Assembly: GCA_905221615.1 (NCBI GenBank)
Contig: CAJNDT010004602.1
Location: 62,001 to 126,000, forward strand
Direction: 5' to 3'
DNA from: Symbiodinium sp. CCMP2592
Taxonomy: Eukaryota > Sar > Dinophyceae > Suessiales > Symbiodiniaceae
Length of the DNA: 64,000 nt
Under the pieces are notes generated by a model, which ran no database searches, was not told where the DNA came from, and worked only from the letters and a program-made list of their open reading frames with translations. Made by a program: the position numbers and the translations under genes. Below are positions 22,200 to 34,656 of this stretch, in pieces. How positions within the stretch are numbered: the stretch's first letter is position 1; every line of letters starts with the position of its first letter.

Positions 22200-23960
22200 G
22201 AGGGTCATACCCTACGCTTGTGTTTGTTGTGGGTACATTTTTTCCCTATAAACCAGATCCTACAAATAAAATTAGGTACGCTAGAAAATCGATTATTAGA
22301 GTATGACCCTCTACCACCACTTGCAAGCTCTGAACACATAACTTCAGGGCAGAAGTCCGTACTTCAAGGCTAGCGTTCCCTGTGTGTGTATGTTCTCTTC
22401 ACCAACATGCAGTTCCTGCAGCTGGCTCCTGGGTCGTCCGGAATATATGTTGGAATATGCTCAAAATCCAGGCCGAATCATTCTGACCGAATTAAACCCG
22501 AACCCTAAAACCCCAAAACCCTGAAATTGAGCTCCGTGGAGACAGCCCAAAGCTCTTACCCCAACGCCCCACGTGCCCTAACACCCAAACCCCAGGTAAT
22601 GGTGGCTACCAAAAGACATACCACCCTGGTGAAGTCTGGCGATCTGAAAGGTCAGACGAATGGCGAAGCGTCGTCCATGCGACGCTTAGACAAAGCTTAC
22701 ACTACCCAAAGGTTCCTGGATACTTTAGGATCTTCCCAAATCTCATAGTCGTTCCTATACAAAACCCTACAGCACCTGTATGTGGACCCTTTGGGCCCAT
22801 GTAGAGTGTTTCGGGCTTCCGATGCAGGAGAGTCGGATTCATGGCTTGATGAGTCGGGTTTAGTGCTACTGTCATGCCTTATAGATTGTCCGGGTATCCA
22901 ATGAACGTCAGGCAGCAAGGGTGCAGGGGGTTTGGGGTGTGGGTTATAGTGTTCAGGGTTTAGGGTTTCGGGTACCATATTACAACCGACAACCACAACT
23001 GTCCTAACAGCGTGGATACAAGTACTGCGAGTCAAAGCAATATCGAAGGAAGGACTGATGCCACTGCTCATACATCCGCTACTTATCGCGACCAAGCAAT
23101 TAAATCAAGCTCTATGGTGGACAGCTGACGAAGGCCGGGGGCCACCAACACGGCCGTCTGGCAGATCGTCGGTATGCAAGACCAGGTGAGGTTACTGATA
23201 AGGTTAGAATTAATCGAGGAAACCCTTTGGGAATGAAGAACGCCTGGCCCTCGTATTAACCCCAATATATTAGGATCCATATTAGAAACCCGAAAGGACC
23301 CAAGGTTTCTTAATCAGGTTCCTACTTAAGAAGTGAGAGAGCATAGAAGTCCTTTAGTGCGCACGGTAAGCCCTAGTAGTTGCTAGTGTAGGAACCTGAA
23401 TTAAGATCCTGGGCCGATGTCCCCAACTGTCGTAGGTTCATTAAGGTACTCTAAGAAGGGCCCAACAGTTCTTACTTAGTTCCTACGTTAGTTGCCTCGC
23501 ACATCTCCACCGACATACCAACCAACACTTCAACTGCATATGACATGAGCAATGAAACATCTGCCATCTTTCAATCCCCATCACCGTCATCATACACCAG
23601 CATGAAAACGACACCGTCACATCATCTTCTCTTCCGGAACCGCCAGATGTCTAGCAATCCACGCACATCGTTTGGTTATGCAGATCACGGCTTTTTAGGC
23701 AGCCATGCTCATCAGAACTGCGAAGCATCCATCTTTGTCTCATCATATCCATGGGTTCCTATTTGCTTCATCGTTTCCGTTGTCTCAACGCTGCAGCTGC
23801 AAATGGCAAAACATATCTTCACGTGTTTGCGACGGTGTTTCGTCCAACCTGAAATATGAGACTCTGAATAGCCCCAATTCGGTTTGTCCCAGGCAAGTCA
23901 AGCCGGTTTTTGTGGACGATTGGCGCATGCCAGGAGGTAATGGGACAAAGTGTTTGATTT
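22200..23960. other. No convincing gene; short frames and repeats
   Basis: This stretch holds frames of up to 132 codons on the minus strand (22697-23095) and 104-119 codons on the plus strand (23545-24064), in several overlapping phases. None shows a recognisable domain, repeat pattern or splice-compatible neighbour. A 'gaggttcct..ttaag'-type repeat occurs near 23280-23490. Confidence 0.4.
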
Positions 23961-23977
23961 TATGGGTTTCCTCCAAG

Positions 23978-24095
23978 GGTAAAAGTAGGACCCTTAATAA
24001 GGACCCCTATGTGCATACCCTGAATCTAGCTATTACATACCATTATATAACCCATTACAGGTAGGGGTCTCCCATTAGGGTCCCTCCTTTTTCCC
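23978..24095. repeat. Palindromic element, family P6 (second copy)
   Basis: ggacccttaataaggacccc pairs with aggggtctcccattagggtc + cctcctttt. The central tagctattacatac / attatataaccc corresponds to the 14975 copy. Confidence 0.6.
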
Positions 24096-24529
24096 CTATG
24101 ATTTATATGGGGTTTCGGGTTATCAGTCCACGTTTCTCGAAGAGATAGGCCGAGCACGAGTGTTGCCAGTGATTCACGGACGAGATGCTAAGGGCCATGT
24201 ATCTACATACCGTAATTACTTTGGCCCTTTTAGAGAGAGGTCGCATGGGCTCGTTTTATTAGCACATAATTCCTGAGTATCAATCGGGTCACAATGAAGC
24301 CAGAAAGTTAAAGTATCATCCTCATAACTCATACCCCTTGAAATTTAAGCATAGAAATCCCAGCGCTAGGCATCCTTAACCCACGTTCCAACTTCTTGGA
24401 GATCAACCCAAAACCCTAACCACATCCCTAAACCCTAAGCCCTAACCTTAAGTGCCCTAAACCCAATGCCCTAAACCCTAAGCCCAAAAATTTAACCTTA
24501 ATCCCGCACCTTTGGGGTCGACAGTAAAG

Positions 24530-24648
24530 GGTCTTTTACATGGAGACTCATGGAAGTTATGAGTGGAGTTCTACGTACCCTAAAACTTAGTTATAAGTAT
24601 TGTTATCTTCTTATAATCCCCTTGTAACTACTCATGAACCGCCCCTTG
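24530..24648. repeat. Degenerate family P1 element
   Basis: catggagactcatggaagtt with ttgtaactactcatgaaccg retains the P1 outline but has diverged strongly. It is the last P1 copy seen before the character of the sequence changes. Confidence 0.45.
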
Positions 24649-24649
24649 C

Positions 24650-27000
24650 AGAACCCTTACCTGCCGTCAAACAACCGCCCGTTTAACTTGAAGGTTACTG
24701 TCGCCGGTGTCCGCAACCGCCTCGTTTTACTGCGGACATTATTCCAGCTCCTATATTGTGTTGGGTTGACTCCAGTCCAAGTCATTTCTACTGTGTAAAT
24801 CCTGGGTCTTAATATAATTCTAGACACTTCTATTGGGGCTCAGCTTCCCTTTCAATCTATTCCAAAGCATGTCTTTGGGTTCCTCCTGGCTTTCATGCCA
24901 GGTTGCATGCATTTCTAATGGAGTGAAAATTGCTGATTTCATGTAGGCTTGCATGTCACATTGGCCCTTACAGATAGTTTTGTAACGGAAAACAAAAATG
25001 TGGGTCCGATTGAACATCTGAAATAAAAAAGTTCGATTTAGGTTTACTTCTCTATCAAACTGCACACAATACACTCTTGCAGATTAGGGGCGAAATCTGA
25101 ATTTCCGATAATTTCACATGTCCTCTGCCCTGAACTACACCCCGATTTAAGTTGTCACATCATGGGAATAAGCTCCCTTTGGCACCTTGGCCTGTCGTTC
25201 TGCGCATGGATCTCTGCATGCAGAATCAGTTATGAACGAGGCTTGGATGCCTTTTTCATTTAAGTGTAACGACTGTTCTTGGGAGCCACTTTTCGGGGAG
25301 CTCTTGCTTTATACTATGCCTAGGCTGGCAATCGTATGATGTTATCGTGATGCGGAAAGCTCTATCAAACGCAGCTTGCATTGCAATTGATCCAACAGCT
25401 CTTTGCTTTAGATTGGCTTCGGACTATGGGACCCATACAAGCTAATGATGGCCACAATTAAGTTGGCACAGATGATTGGATCTCTGATGAATACGGATGC
25501 AGGTGATGACTGTGCTCCTGGCATGGTTTGCTGCTAGGAATCTTCTGTTCGAGAACTGTTTCAAATCAGCTGGGTTCGTCCCATATATACGCCTATCTAT
25601 CTATAGCTCCTCGGTTTTCTAAGTTTTTACTGGGGCCGGATTTAAGATCTAAGTGCCATGACCGAACTCGATCCGCATTTTTTTTTCTCTCAGCACCATG
25701 AAGTGACCGTCAATCGCTGCAAATGCGCATCCTTAGCAAAAAAACTGGATTTTGGGTTCTGGTGCTCAGCCCTTCTGGGCTAAGATGTGGTTTCGGGTCT
25801 GCTGAAATATACCTTGGGGGCCCTCCACCCTCTCCTGTGCTCTGGCCTCTGTGTCGCAAATGACCTGCCTCAAGCCGAATGATGCACGGTGCTGTTGCTG
25901 AAGGCGTGCACGTGGCTTCAACATTTGCTTCAATCTGCTTTCATGATAAGGTTTACGCTTGGGAGGAGCTCGACAAGAGCATGTTAGGGTTACGTGTTGA
26001 AAGGGGCAGCGCTTCGATAGCAAATCGCAAGATGCTGGCATAGGCCCGAAAAAGCTTCAGGTGCCGAGAAGTGTACCGTGTGGCTTTGTCTTAATCTACT
26101 TACTATAATAGCTTGGTTTCGGTCCAGTTCGGGTCGTATGTGCTTTTTTTTTCAGTATGCTTATGCTGAACCAAAACTCAGGGTGTCCGATCAACTTTTC
26201 CTTGTGGGAATCCGGAAACATCCATCGGCGCGCAAGATGTTCCGAGTCCAGCATGGCGCAGTCATCATCATGAGCATTGCAGCTGTCGGTGTCATGTACT
26301 AAGATCGAGCAGCAAGATGCCCACTACATATTTCTGCTCCAGTCTTGGGCTCTTCGAGAACGATTCCGTACTGTCCAATGACCATCACAGGCCGGATATC
26401 ATGTTTGCACAGCACTCGAATGGCGCTACTGGAATTTGCTTCTTGCCAGGGGCGTTTGGCTGCCTTGGCTGTGGACTATGTCTGGTTTCGAAAAAACCCC
26501 AAGACGGATGTGGATTGGGGATGCGATACCTTTAATTATTCATATAGTCATATTTGCTGTCTAACATCACTGAAGGACGGGCGCCAGGTGTAAGGCTCCC
26601 TCCATCTAGCCCTTGCGTCTCTATGTACAACGAAGGACGAGTCAAACGACGGTGCAAGGTTGGGATCCAGCGTTGTCGTTATAAGTTTCCGAGAGTAAGT
26701 GTAAGATATGATTCCTACGCCAATCCTCCAAATTCCCCTAATTGCGATTTATCGATGCTGCACCACACAAGTAGGTAACCAGTAAGTAACCCCTAATCCC
26801 TACTTGCTGTAGCTTGCAAAGGGTATGCTCGCATCCTCATACCAAAATCGCTGCGGTTTGGATGCTCTGGGTTTAGATTTATTATATAGTTCAGAGTTCG
26901 AATTATTCTGTTTTTATATAGGGTCTATTTTACACTATATATGTATCCCTTATAACCTTAACTCCTCCCTTCCTAGGCCCGGGACTGAGAAAAAGCCAAA
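24650..27000. other. Unassigned AT-richer sequence
   Basis: Telomere-like blocks and palindromes stop here. A 91-codon minus-strand frame (25766-26041) is rich in Arg/Lys/Gln and could be an exon, but no family or splice partner is evident. A short plus-strand frame near 25447-25540 (MATIKLAQMIGSLMNTD) is similarly unsupported. Nothing else was recognised. Confidence 0.35.
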
Positions 27001-28690
27001 AACACAAAGAAAAAAAAATGCGGAGCTGAAGGGATCACTGTGAAGCCCAGTGATGCAAGGGGCTTAATTTACAATGCGAAACCTTCCCAATCCCTATATA
27101 ATTCCATAAAAATCCTGCCTATTCCTCCTTGGTCAGGATTGGTACGAAAGAACGGAAGAGGTGGATTGTTGCTACCAGACAACATGGAGACTCAATCGCA
27201 CTCAAGGCACATATATTATGTTCAGTGCTGTAACCTGCCCTGGTGTTTTCACACAGTTCCCGCCCAGTCTTTTCGAGCCGAATGCAGTCTAGGGGGATTA
27301 TGTGATCTAAGGTGGACCCCACGACAACCAATCTTTTGTTCCAAGTGAACAATGAGCCAGGGTATTGAATGCAATCTCGGTCCAAAGCCTTGGGCTCTGC
27401 CCAGCGATCAACAAGCTTCTTGTGAACATGCTCGGGGAGGCCAGTCTGATATGGAGTATATAGAACGATGTAGCAATCTTATAACTACAGGAAGACTCCC
27501 TACGACTTGCCCCTCTGCAAGGCCATGTGCGACGGGACTGTGGCCTCACATCGCCACATAATCAACTTTCTGCATATGGTGCCAGTGAGATTGAATGATA
27601 CCCGACTGCTGCAGTCCGAATCACAGTGGGTTTGGAAATTGCCCATTCATCGGGGTTGTGCTAGCAATATCCGAGGCGGCGGAGCCGGAAGCCGCAGCAC
27701 TTGGCGCAGCAAGATTTGCAGCCCAAGCTCATTGATGAATATATTCATGAATATACTAGTTACAGTCCTCCTAGGTTCCCCGCCCCGCGCGATCCCCGAC
27801 CCCTTCACCGAGCGACCATCACCAACTACTGCAAGGGACAGCCAGCTGCAGAAGAAGCGCGAGTGGCTCAGTCGAGTTTCTGCTATAATGTTCTCCTGCA
27901 AAACACCCCGAAACAGGCTGTGCCATCGACCCCTTCGAAGGAATCTTCGAAGCATGGCTGCAGCCAATACTCTAATTTATAAGTGCTTCTTAGCCCCGTT
28001 TGACCTGTCGACCACATGTGCGGCAAGGATCACATCTTCCAGACGAGGCGCCCCGCAGATGAACAGCACTTCTCTCGATCATGCTCCCGATCAGCTGCTG
28101 CATCTACCTGACCCCAGGAGGAAAGAATCAATCAATTCAAGATTGGCAAGGACTGTTTCCACTTCAGTGTCTCTTTGTGGAATGGGACTTATAATAGCGA
28201 GCTATTGTACTGCAGGACGATGGTCGGATACCATGCGTAATCTCCCTATGTCGCTCCTCCGCCCTCAAACCGGACCCCTTAAGGCAAAGTAATGCTGTGT
28301 GTTGACAGAGAATCGAGAAGAGTCCATGGGCCTTTGGGATCCCGAACCTGCCCAGGCACATGTAACGTACTATTTGCTTAAGACCCCCAATAATAAGTTA
28401 AAAAAACATAATATTCCTTATATAATATAGAGGGCTAATATAGGGATTATTATTTTTTTTTATTGTTTTGGGGGTTTCTTAAGCAACAACAATGGTAGGT
28501 AATTTAATTATCTGTTCAACATTATAGGTTATCTGGGTGCACGTGACAGGCCAAAGGAAACTCCGCCGTGCTGCACGTCAGCTCATGAGGATGAATGTTT
28601 ATGAAATCAGGGGAACCTCTAATAAAGAAGGGCAGGGCCCAAAAGAAAGCGAAAGCAAAAGGAAGTCAAAAAAAAAAAAAAAAAGCACAG
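27000..28690. other. Unassigned sequence with long but unrecognised frames
   Basis: A 261-codon plus-strand frame (27507-28292) and overlapping frames on both strands are open, but composition varies along them and no domain is seen. A shorter frame near 27661-27735 (EAAEPEAAALGAARFAAQAH) looks more like an Ala-rich exon. An AT-rich tract lies at 28385-28480. Confidence 0.3.
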
Positions 28691-28716
28691 GCTACATCAA
28701 AGGATAAACAAAGGCT

Positions 28717-29037
28717 TTGGTGAGAAACGAGAGGCAGTTCCCGCGGAAGGATGAACGATGCCTAGATGATGTTCTGCCTGAGGCCTTGAACTTGAGGCAT
28801 GAGGAAGAGGAGGACAAGCAGGCCATTCGTGAGGCGAAGACGGCAACACCCAAGCCAAAAGCCAAAAGCAAAAAAAAAAAAAAAAAAAAAAAAAAACAAC
28901 AAAGGAAGGACCAAGAGCAACAGGATCCAGCCAGGGCCCAAAGCTGCAGCAAGAACAGGAGAGAAGCCCGAAGGAAAATGCAACGAGAAGAAGAGCATGA
29001 TCTTACTTCCAAAGAACACACGGATCAGAAAGCATGA
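28717..29037 (+). CDS. Candidate Lys/Glu-rich exon or small ORF
   Basis: The 106-codon frame is strongly charged. It begins MVRNERQFPRKDERCLDDVL, passes through a Glu-rich stretch (HEEEEDKQ), then PKPKAKS followed by a run of lysines encoded by about 30 consecutive A residues, and ends in an Arg/Glu-rich tail. Lys-rich tails like this are frequent in dinoflagellate proteins, and the three genes downstream lie on the same strand. The poly-A run makes the frame after it uncertain (slippage or sequencing error). It could equally be a retroposed poly-A tract. Function is unknown. Confidence 0.35.
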   Translation: MVRNERQFPRKDERCLDDVLPEALNLRHEEEEDKQAIREAKTATPKPKAKSKKKKKKKKKQQRKDQEQQDPARAQSCSKNRREARRKMQREEEHDLTSKEHTDQKA

Positions 29038-29311
29038 TCATTATTCCAAGACAATGCGGTAAGAAGAAAAAGGATCATGGGCCAAAGGACGATGCGAAGC
29101 AAGAAGAGAGGGTACCATGGGTCGCAGAACAATGAATCACGCAGAAAAGTGAAGCACCAGGTCAATGCTCATCCCCACGGTGTTAGCTCAATCTGCTGTT
29201 TTGAATTAGTGTGACGATGATTTGGGTGGGAGCCGTGTGTGACATGATTTGTAAAATTCTATTATATAATAAATATAGTAACCCTACAATACATTATATT
29301 GGTGTTGCAGC

Positions 29312-29504
29312 CATGCCTGATCAGGATTATCTAATGTGGTGGCCTGAAGACACCGCTTTGTCTTGCTTCATGAGCTTCCAGAGGCACCATGAAGATGATG
29401 AGGAATGGGGGCAGGCGCAGGCAACAGCCCCAGAAGAAAAACAACAAGTTGCCAGGGGAAAGAGCGTAAATAGACGAAGGCCCAAGGGCCATCTAAGGAT
29501 GTGA
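29312..29504 (+). CDS. Candidate exon (MPDQDYLMWWPED...)
   Basis: A good acceptor (ttggtgttgcag) at about 29300-29311 is followed by an open frame that reads MPDQDYLMWWPEDTALSCFM and goes on through an acidic and basic segment to TGA at 29502-29504. The tail (KSVNRRRPKGHLRM) is basic. No domain is recognised. It may be the terminal exon of the same transcript as the Lys-rich frame upstream. Confidence 0.35.
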
Positions 29505-29940
29505 AAGTAGTCAGGATCAGGATTGGATGTGGCCTGAATCAGGCTGGGGAATCATGACAATGGAAAGTTGGAGCGAGTAGATCTTACGAGTTGGGTGCAA
29601 CATTTCACTAATTATTAATAATAATACATATATTCTTTGATCGCTACATGAATGGTGGGCATTCCTTCGAGAATCACACCTCATGTAGCATCAAGAATAT
29701 TCTGTATTATTCCGGCATGCAACTGAGGAGCCCTCTCCGCCTCGAACCACGCTGCCACGTGTTTCATCCAGCCCCCCGGCTGGACCTCCCACGCCTTTCA
29801 AGCCGAAACTCAAGCCGAATGAAGTAAACGACATGCAGAAAACCCAATGCCTATGTCAAGGAAAAGATCGAGCGGGCCTGACGATACCGTATTAGTTCTC
29901 GAGTCGTGCAATCCATTATAGTCTGAGACTGCGTGTGCAG

Positions 29941-30102
29941 CTAAGAACGGCGAGGTGCTCGAAAACTGCTTCAGAAAGGCTGCCGAGCAGGACAAGAACC
30001 TACTGATGCCTGGCGCGGCAATCACTTGCGAATGCACCCCCCAGGCCTCCAAACGTGTGTTGTGTTCATGCTGTACATGGAACCCCTTGAACTTGAAGAG
30101 CT
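29941..30102 (+). CDS. Candidate terminal exon (KNGEVLENCFRKAAEQ...)
   Basis: After an acceptor-like gtgtgcag at about 29933-29940 the frame reads KNGEVLENCFRKAAEQDKNL and continues to TAA at 30100-30102. The amphipathic, charged opening looks protein-like. There is no initiator codon, so it could only be an internal or terminal exon. The opposite strand is also open (29810-30052), which weakens the call. Confidence 0.25.
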
Positions 30103-30398
30103 AAGGTCATGGGACATAGGGCCCAGCGCCCACAAAGAAGGACCCAGAGGCCCAATGCAGTGACGATCGAAGTTGCTGCTGCCGGCTATGAAAAAAAATA
30201 TGGCTTGTAACTGAGTGTGAGATCATTGCCACATATCTCCACTTTCGATCATGGGCTTGTGCTTTTCCGACAGGCTTGGGGTACTTCTACATTTTCTTCC
30301 GCTTGATGAGACAGCACGGACGAAGTTGTTCAACAGTTAATGAGCCTTTCTTTCTCGATCAGGCCGACTATTCTGCACCCTATAGCTTGTTTCCTTTT

Positions 30399-30465
30399 CT
30401 CGTTGCATGCAAATGATGATTTAATATATTTATATATATATTATCTAAATTTGCATGCAACGAGT
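30399..30465. repeat. Palindrome with ctcgttgcatgcaaat arms
   Basis: 16-bp arms are perfect inverted repeats separated by a 33-bp AT-rich loop. Confidence 0.7.
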
Positions 30466-31940
30466 TAAGGAACATTAAACTAAAATTGAGAAGTTATTCT
30501 AAAGTCTTTCGCTGCTGTGCATTTGTGTATGTGTGCCGCTAGGAAACCCAAGGTCACGAGAAGAAGCCGGCCGGGTGTGAACACCGCTGGAAAGCACGGG
30601 GATTTGACCATCTTCAGAAGAAGTGTTTCTGCTACAATCATGATCCATCCACACTGTATGAATTGTAATTAGTTGACAGTAAGCTTTAATGACGGTACCC
30701 ATCACATTACAACTTGTGTTCCGGAGGTTTCGTGTTTGCAAAGAAGCTTGCGGGCTGGATACCCCCTCCTGGCCTTTGCGTGGCCATTGAGTTGCAGGCC
30801 CTCAGCTGCACGCCAGCAGCCGCGCAAGAATATGAAGAAAAAAGGGCCGGCAGCTGCCGCCAGGTAGAGCCTTGGATGAGCTGTGATTCTTGGGTGGCAT
30901 GGCAAACAGAGATCATTGAGGGTGCAGTGCACCGGATAAATTGGCCAGCACAATCGACGCCTGCATGCATTGCATATGCAATGCGGAATGCTACTGCCCC
31001 TCCTCCGTGCAGGATCAGCCTCTGCAGTCCCAGCTCTGCGTTTGTTCTTTATCATACACATGAACAAAAGTCCGTTGCACACCGTACACAGATTTGTTAC
31101 GCAGCACTTGTGCCAGGAACAACACACGAGCGGGTTACAATAATTGCGATCAAGGCCCCGACGGCCCACAGAGCCCAGCATCGTAAGTCACGCGTTTGGC
31201 ATCAATGGTACCGTGGCATAAAGCGCCCTTTTTCACTATCTGACAGCAGCTGCTGCCCTGTTTGGTGCTCCTCGGTTGCACACAAGGCTTGTCCACCTGG
31301 CTCCTCATTATCAAATACACTGTGCACAACATGTGCACATGTTTGTTTTGCACACATTGCAGTTCCCCTCAGATACATGTGTGCGCCTATGTGGCTCAGC
31401 AGTTCGCCTCCAAATGAGTGCACGGGCAACCTATCTAAGCACAAGTCTGTGGATTTAGCTTATATATGCTTAATCCACCAACTATGTACACCAGACCACC
31501 GATCAGGGATATGATGCCAAATATGAAACAGGTTGCTGGCAGCAGAGCCATGCAGAAACGCGAATATTGTACCACCTGGGGTCTTAAGTTCTACCTTTTC
31601 CGTATGTTGAGGACTTCCAACTGGTTGACTAGAGTTTGCATCCTGAGGTCGGTGGTTCTTCGAAGTCATTCTGGCTAAGCACCCACATATGATATCAGTG
31701 CCGATAGGTCCCAGATGAAACCTCGATGAATCATGATTGCTTGCGAGTCTTGTGACAAGCTAAGTGACTATCTGGAAATCAATGACCGCCCCCTTTCGGA
31801 TGATCTGTGCACCACGCCACTCTTCTGCAGCTGGCCATCATCCCCATAACTTACCCTATAGATCTCTGGGGCTCTACAATATAATGGGTAATTCCAATTA
31901 ATATCTAGATCCAATTTTCAATTATAAGCCCCATTCCGAG

Positions 31941-32891
31941 GATCGGCTTCATATCTGCGATTCGTGGGGTGTTGAAAATGAAAGAGCTGGCCCTGGCAAC
32001 GATTGGGATCCCGTGTGGTTCCTTTGTATGGATGAACTCGGCAACGGCAGCCCGGTCAAGCGAGAATCCCTTTGGCAGGGAAGACTTTCGATATGTGGCA
32101 GCGGCCAACAAGCATCTAGGATGAACTTGTCGAGTGGCATGCATATCTAGATACATGGACAAGCTTAGATGTGAGCAAACACATGTGGAGCTGGACTCAG
32201 GATCGCTGCTCGTGTGTGTCTCCTCACACTATTGATGACTGCAAGAAAGGTGCTCTTTCTAATAGAGCAACCTTCCTCGTCGAAGCTGGAGCTATTGCCA
32301 TATGTCGCGCATATCTTCCGGACTATTTCTACAGTCCTACCTGTGCACAGAACATTTTTGTGGGGCCCTCAGAATTTCATGCACCCCTGAAACAAAGCTA
32401 ACGGTGCAAATATATGCATGTGTATGCACGTATCTAAGTTGGATGGGCAACTATGGCCACTTCAGCTGCAAAGCAAGCCTTGCCTATGGAACCCTGCGTC
32501 TCGGCAGCATGTTTCTGAGATTTCAGCCAATGAAGTTAGTCTTGGTTACTTGTGATATTTGACTGCATGCTGGATGGCTGTACTTCTCAGGGGCTTCATC
32601 CCTAAATTGGCCAAGAAGCTGACAAAGAAGCGCCGATTCCGTCTTGGCCTTTCCTCGAAAGGGGTGGTTCGTCGGGGTCGCGACACACATGGCCGTGAAA
32701 CTGTGCAGCTTACTTGCAATGGAGAATATACACTCTATATATCTTCTAGCATAGGTGTTTGCACTAACGCATGTGTGCTATGCATCCCAAGGACAGGAGA
32801 TGCAAAGCTGAAGCACACCCAAGCATACCCAAAGAAATTCTGCAGAAAGATTCTGAAGCTTCACTTGAAGTATGTCGAAGCTTGGCCATGA
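31941..32891 (+). CDS. Methylase-like gene of a dinoflagellate-expanded family (IPC / IEQP motifs), 5' part not found
   Basis: Five exons fit one reading frame: 31941-32111, 32201 to about 32308, 32439 to about 32520, about 32586-32690, and 32797-32891 (stop TGA). The first contains ATIGIPCGSFVWMN and NPFGREDFRYVAAANK. The first junction completes AAG with a GC donor and ag acceptor, giving AANK-IAARVCLLTLLM. The second exon carries VLFLIEQPSSSKLELLPY, the third WMGNYGHFSCKASLAYGT and the last DAKLKHTQAYPKKFCRKI. The PC dipeptide and the later IEQP resemble motifs IV and VI of C5-cytosine methyltransferases, so a methylase-like fold is inferred. The expected motif I (an FxGxG-type SAM-binding loop) should lie upstream but was not located; a fragment TYDISAD near 31687 may belong to it. 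I recall this family as multicopy in dinoflagellates. Exon ends 2-4 are approximate. Confidence 0.6.
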
Positions 32892-33130
32892 TCGAATGGT
32901 GTCGGGATTCTTTGTCAAGCGGTCTGATCTGCTGTCCATGAATCGAACAGATGGCTGGTTCTGTTGATTGTAGGCTCCGGGGTTTGGTGTTGTATGCCAA
33001 TGGAACCTACGTTCCCTATATGTAGTGATACGGTTTCGGGTTTTAGGGGTGATAGGATTTGGAATTTTGACGGTGATGGGGTTTGCTGTTTCAAGGGTGA
33101 GAAGTTTCTGATTCAAAGGGGGTTTCGGAA

Positions 33131-33251
33131 CAGCACCACCACCACCACCACCACCACCACCACCGCCGCCACCACCACCACCACCACCACCACCACCAGC
33201 ACCACCACCACCGCCACCACCACCACCACCACCACCACCACCACCACCACC
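33131..33251. repeat. (CCA)n trinucleotide microsatellite
   Basis: About 40 cca/acc units with scattered ccg and agc interruptions. Both strands appear 'open' as poly-Thr, poly-Gly or poly-Val, which is a composition artefact. Confidence 0.9.
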
Positions 33252-33282
33252 GGATTGCATTCTACTATGTGGTCTATACCTA

Positions 33283-33287
33283 TTACA

Positions 33288-33353
<66 letters not shown>
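33283..33353. repeat. (ACT)n trinucleotide microsatellite
   Basis: About 24 act units lie 30 bp after the CCA array. Confidence 0.9.
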
Positions 33354-33354
<1 letters not shown>

Positions 33355-33642
33355 GTATTACTACTACAAGCAAGGTGGCCAGGCAGGCGAGACCGTCGCA
33401 GGGTGAAGCATCATCTTCGTCGTCGTCATATGTTGTGGCTGTGCAATCTGATGTGAAGATAAGACGATGATGATTTTGTCAATGCCACAAAAGTCATCAG
33501 CAAACCGAGATGGGAGAACAAACTCTTGGACGCCCGACAAGCCTGGCATTGGTTGAGCGATCTGACTGGGTGATGGACGAATATGTCAGATTGCGAGATT
33601 GCGCATGCATGCATAATTCCGGCTTGCTGCTAGGACTGCGAC

Positions 33643-33658
33643 TACTACTTCACTACTA

Positions 33659-33693
<35 letters not shown>

Positions 33694-33745
33694 ACTACTA
33701 CTATTACTACTATACTACTACTTTCTTGCTGCTGCTCCTGCTGCT
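33643..33745. repeat. (ACT)n/(GCT)n compound microsatellite
   Basis: Runs of tac/act change to gctgctgct and back, then decay into tgctgctcc. Confidence 0.85.
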
Positions 33746-33952
33746 AATGCCATTATTAACTAATGCACTGTGATACCGGTTGCAAAGCACGCGAGATTCC
33801 AGTTGTGATTCGACACGAATCATTGCAATAGTCGTATGCTGGCTTCCTCTGTGTTTGCGACACACGCTCATAACCATGTGATGCCGTCATGGGTTAAACT
33901 TGCACGCGGTGACCGCTGTTGGCATGTATGGGTGAGAGAGGGTGAGAGAGGG

Positions 33953-34172
<220 letters not shown>

Positions 34173-34465
34173 GAGCACGAGAAGGAGCAGTAGAGACGGT
34201 GGGTGGCCGGGTATATATGCTATGGATAAACACCGGATGCCTGTATTACCCTGACAATAATTTATCCACCCATTATAATAATAAACTATACCCTTATTAT
34301 CATAGTAACCTCAACCCCATTATCAACTACCGCCCTACAGCCTTATAAGTCCTTAAGCCATTGGTGCTGACCATTTGCATTCGGCAGGAAAACCCCCAAT
34401 AGGTTGCCCCAGCCTGGAAATTTAAACTATAGGACGACCCTTCTACCAGAAGCTGTTGTGCGACT

Positions 34466-34555
34466 GATAATAAGGAACGACATGGCAAAAAGATCGAGGA
34501 AAAGTTGGCCCGTGGCCGCAGATCTCTGGCCGAGCGAACCAGGGTGCCAGGGTTG
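34466..34555 (+). CDS. Candidate exon (KERHGKKIEEKLARGRRSLAER)
   Basis: The frame reads KERHGKKIEEKLARGRRSLA followed by ERTRVPG before an in-frame stop in the presumed intron. The helical, highly charged sequence looks like a real exon. Boundaries are uncertain and no family was recognised. The next candidate exon is at 34657. Confidence 0.35.
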
Positions 34556-34656
34556 TGTGGGGTTTACAAGATTTCGGACAGGGTTGATTAAAGCTCCCAG
34601 TGCTAGGCCATCTTATTACAGGCTATGCGAATATTGCTCCATGCATCTGGTCGCAG

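Larger units (their letters stand above)
1..24650. other. Gene-poor region rich in telomere-like motifs and palindromic elements
   Basis: Degenerate CCCTAAA/TTTAGGG blocks recur throughout in both orientations, for example near 2255-2300, 3160-3230, 10380-10480, 10895-10945, 14085-14140, 15210-15305, 16025-16090, 17295-17410, 19020-19100, 20455-20500, 21410-21660 and 24405-24500. Between them lie short hairpin-forming elements listed separately. Open frames here are short and stop-rich, and I recognise no host gene apart from the broken frame at 16.7-17.1 kb. The motif is the telomere repeat type known from dinoflagellates and plants. The scattering suggests interstitial seeds or subtelomere-derived DNA rather than a live chromosome end, because no long perfect array is present. 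Confidence 0.6.

Noticed and set aside
27507..28292. 261-codon plus-strand frame
   Set aside because: Changing composition, overlapping open frames on both strands, and no recognised motif.
30714..31514. 266-codon plus-strand frame
   Set aside because: Cys/His/Ser-rich without domain character; both strands are open; the region probably contains introns of the methylase-like gene. Not called as a gene.
32778..33470. Poly-Gly, poly-Val and poly-Thr frames
   Set aside because: Translations of trinucleotide microsatellites.
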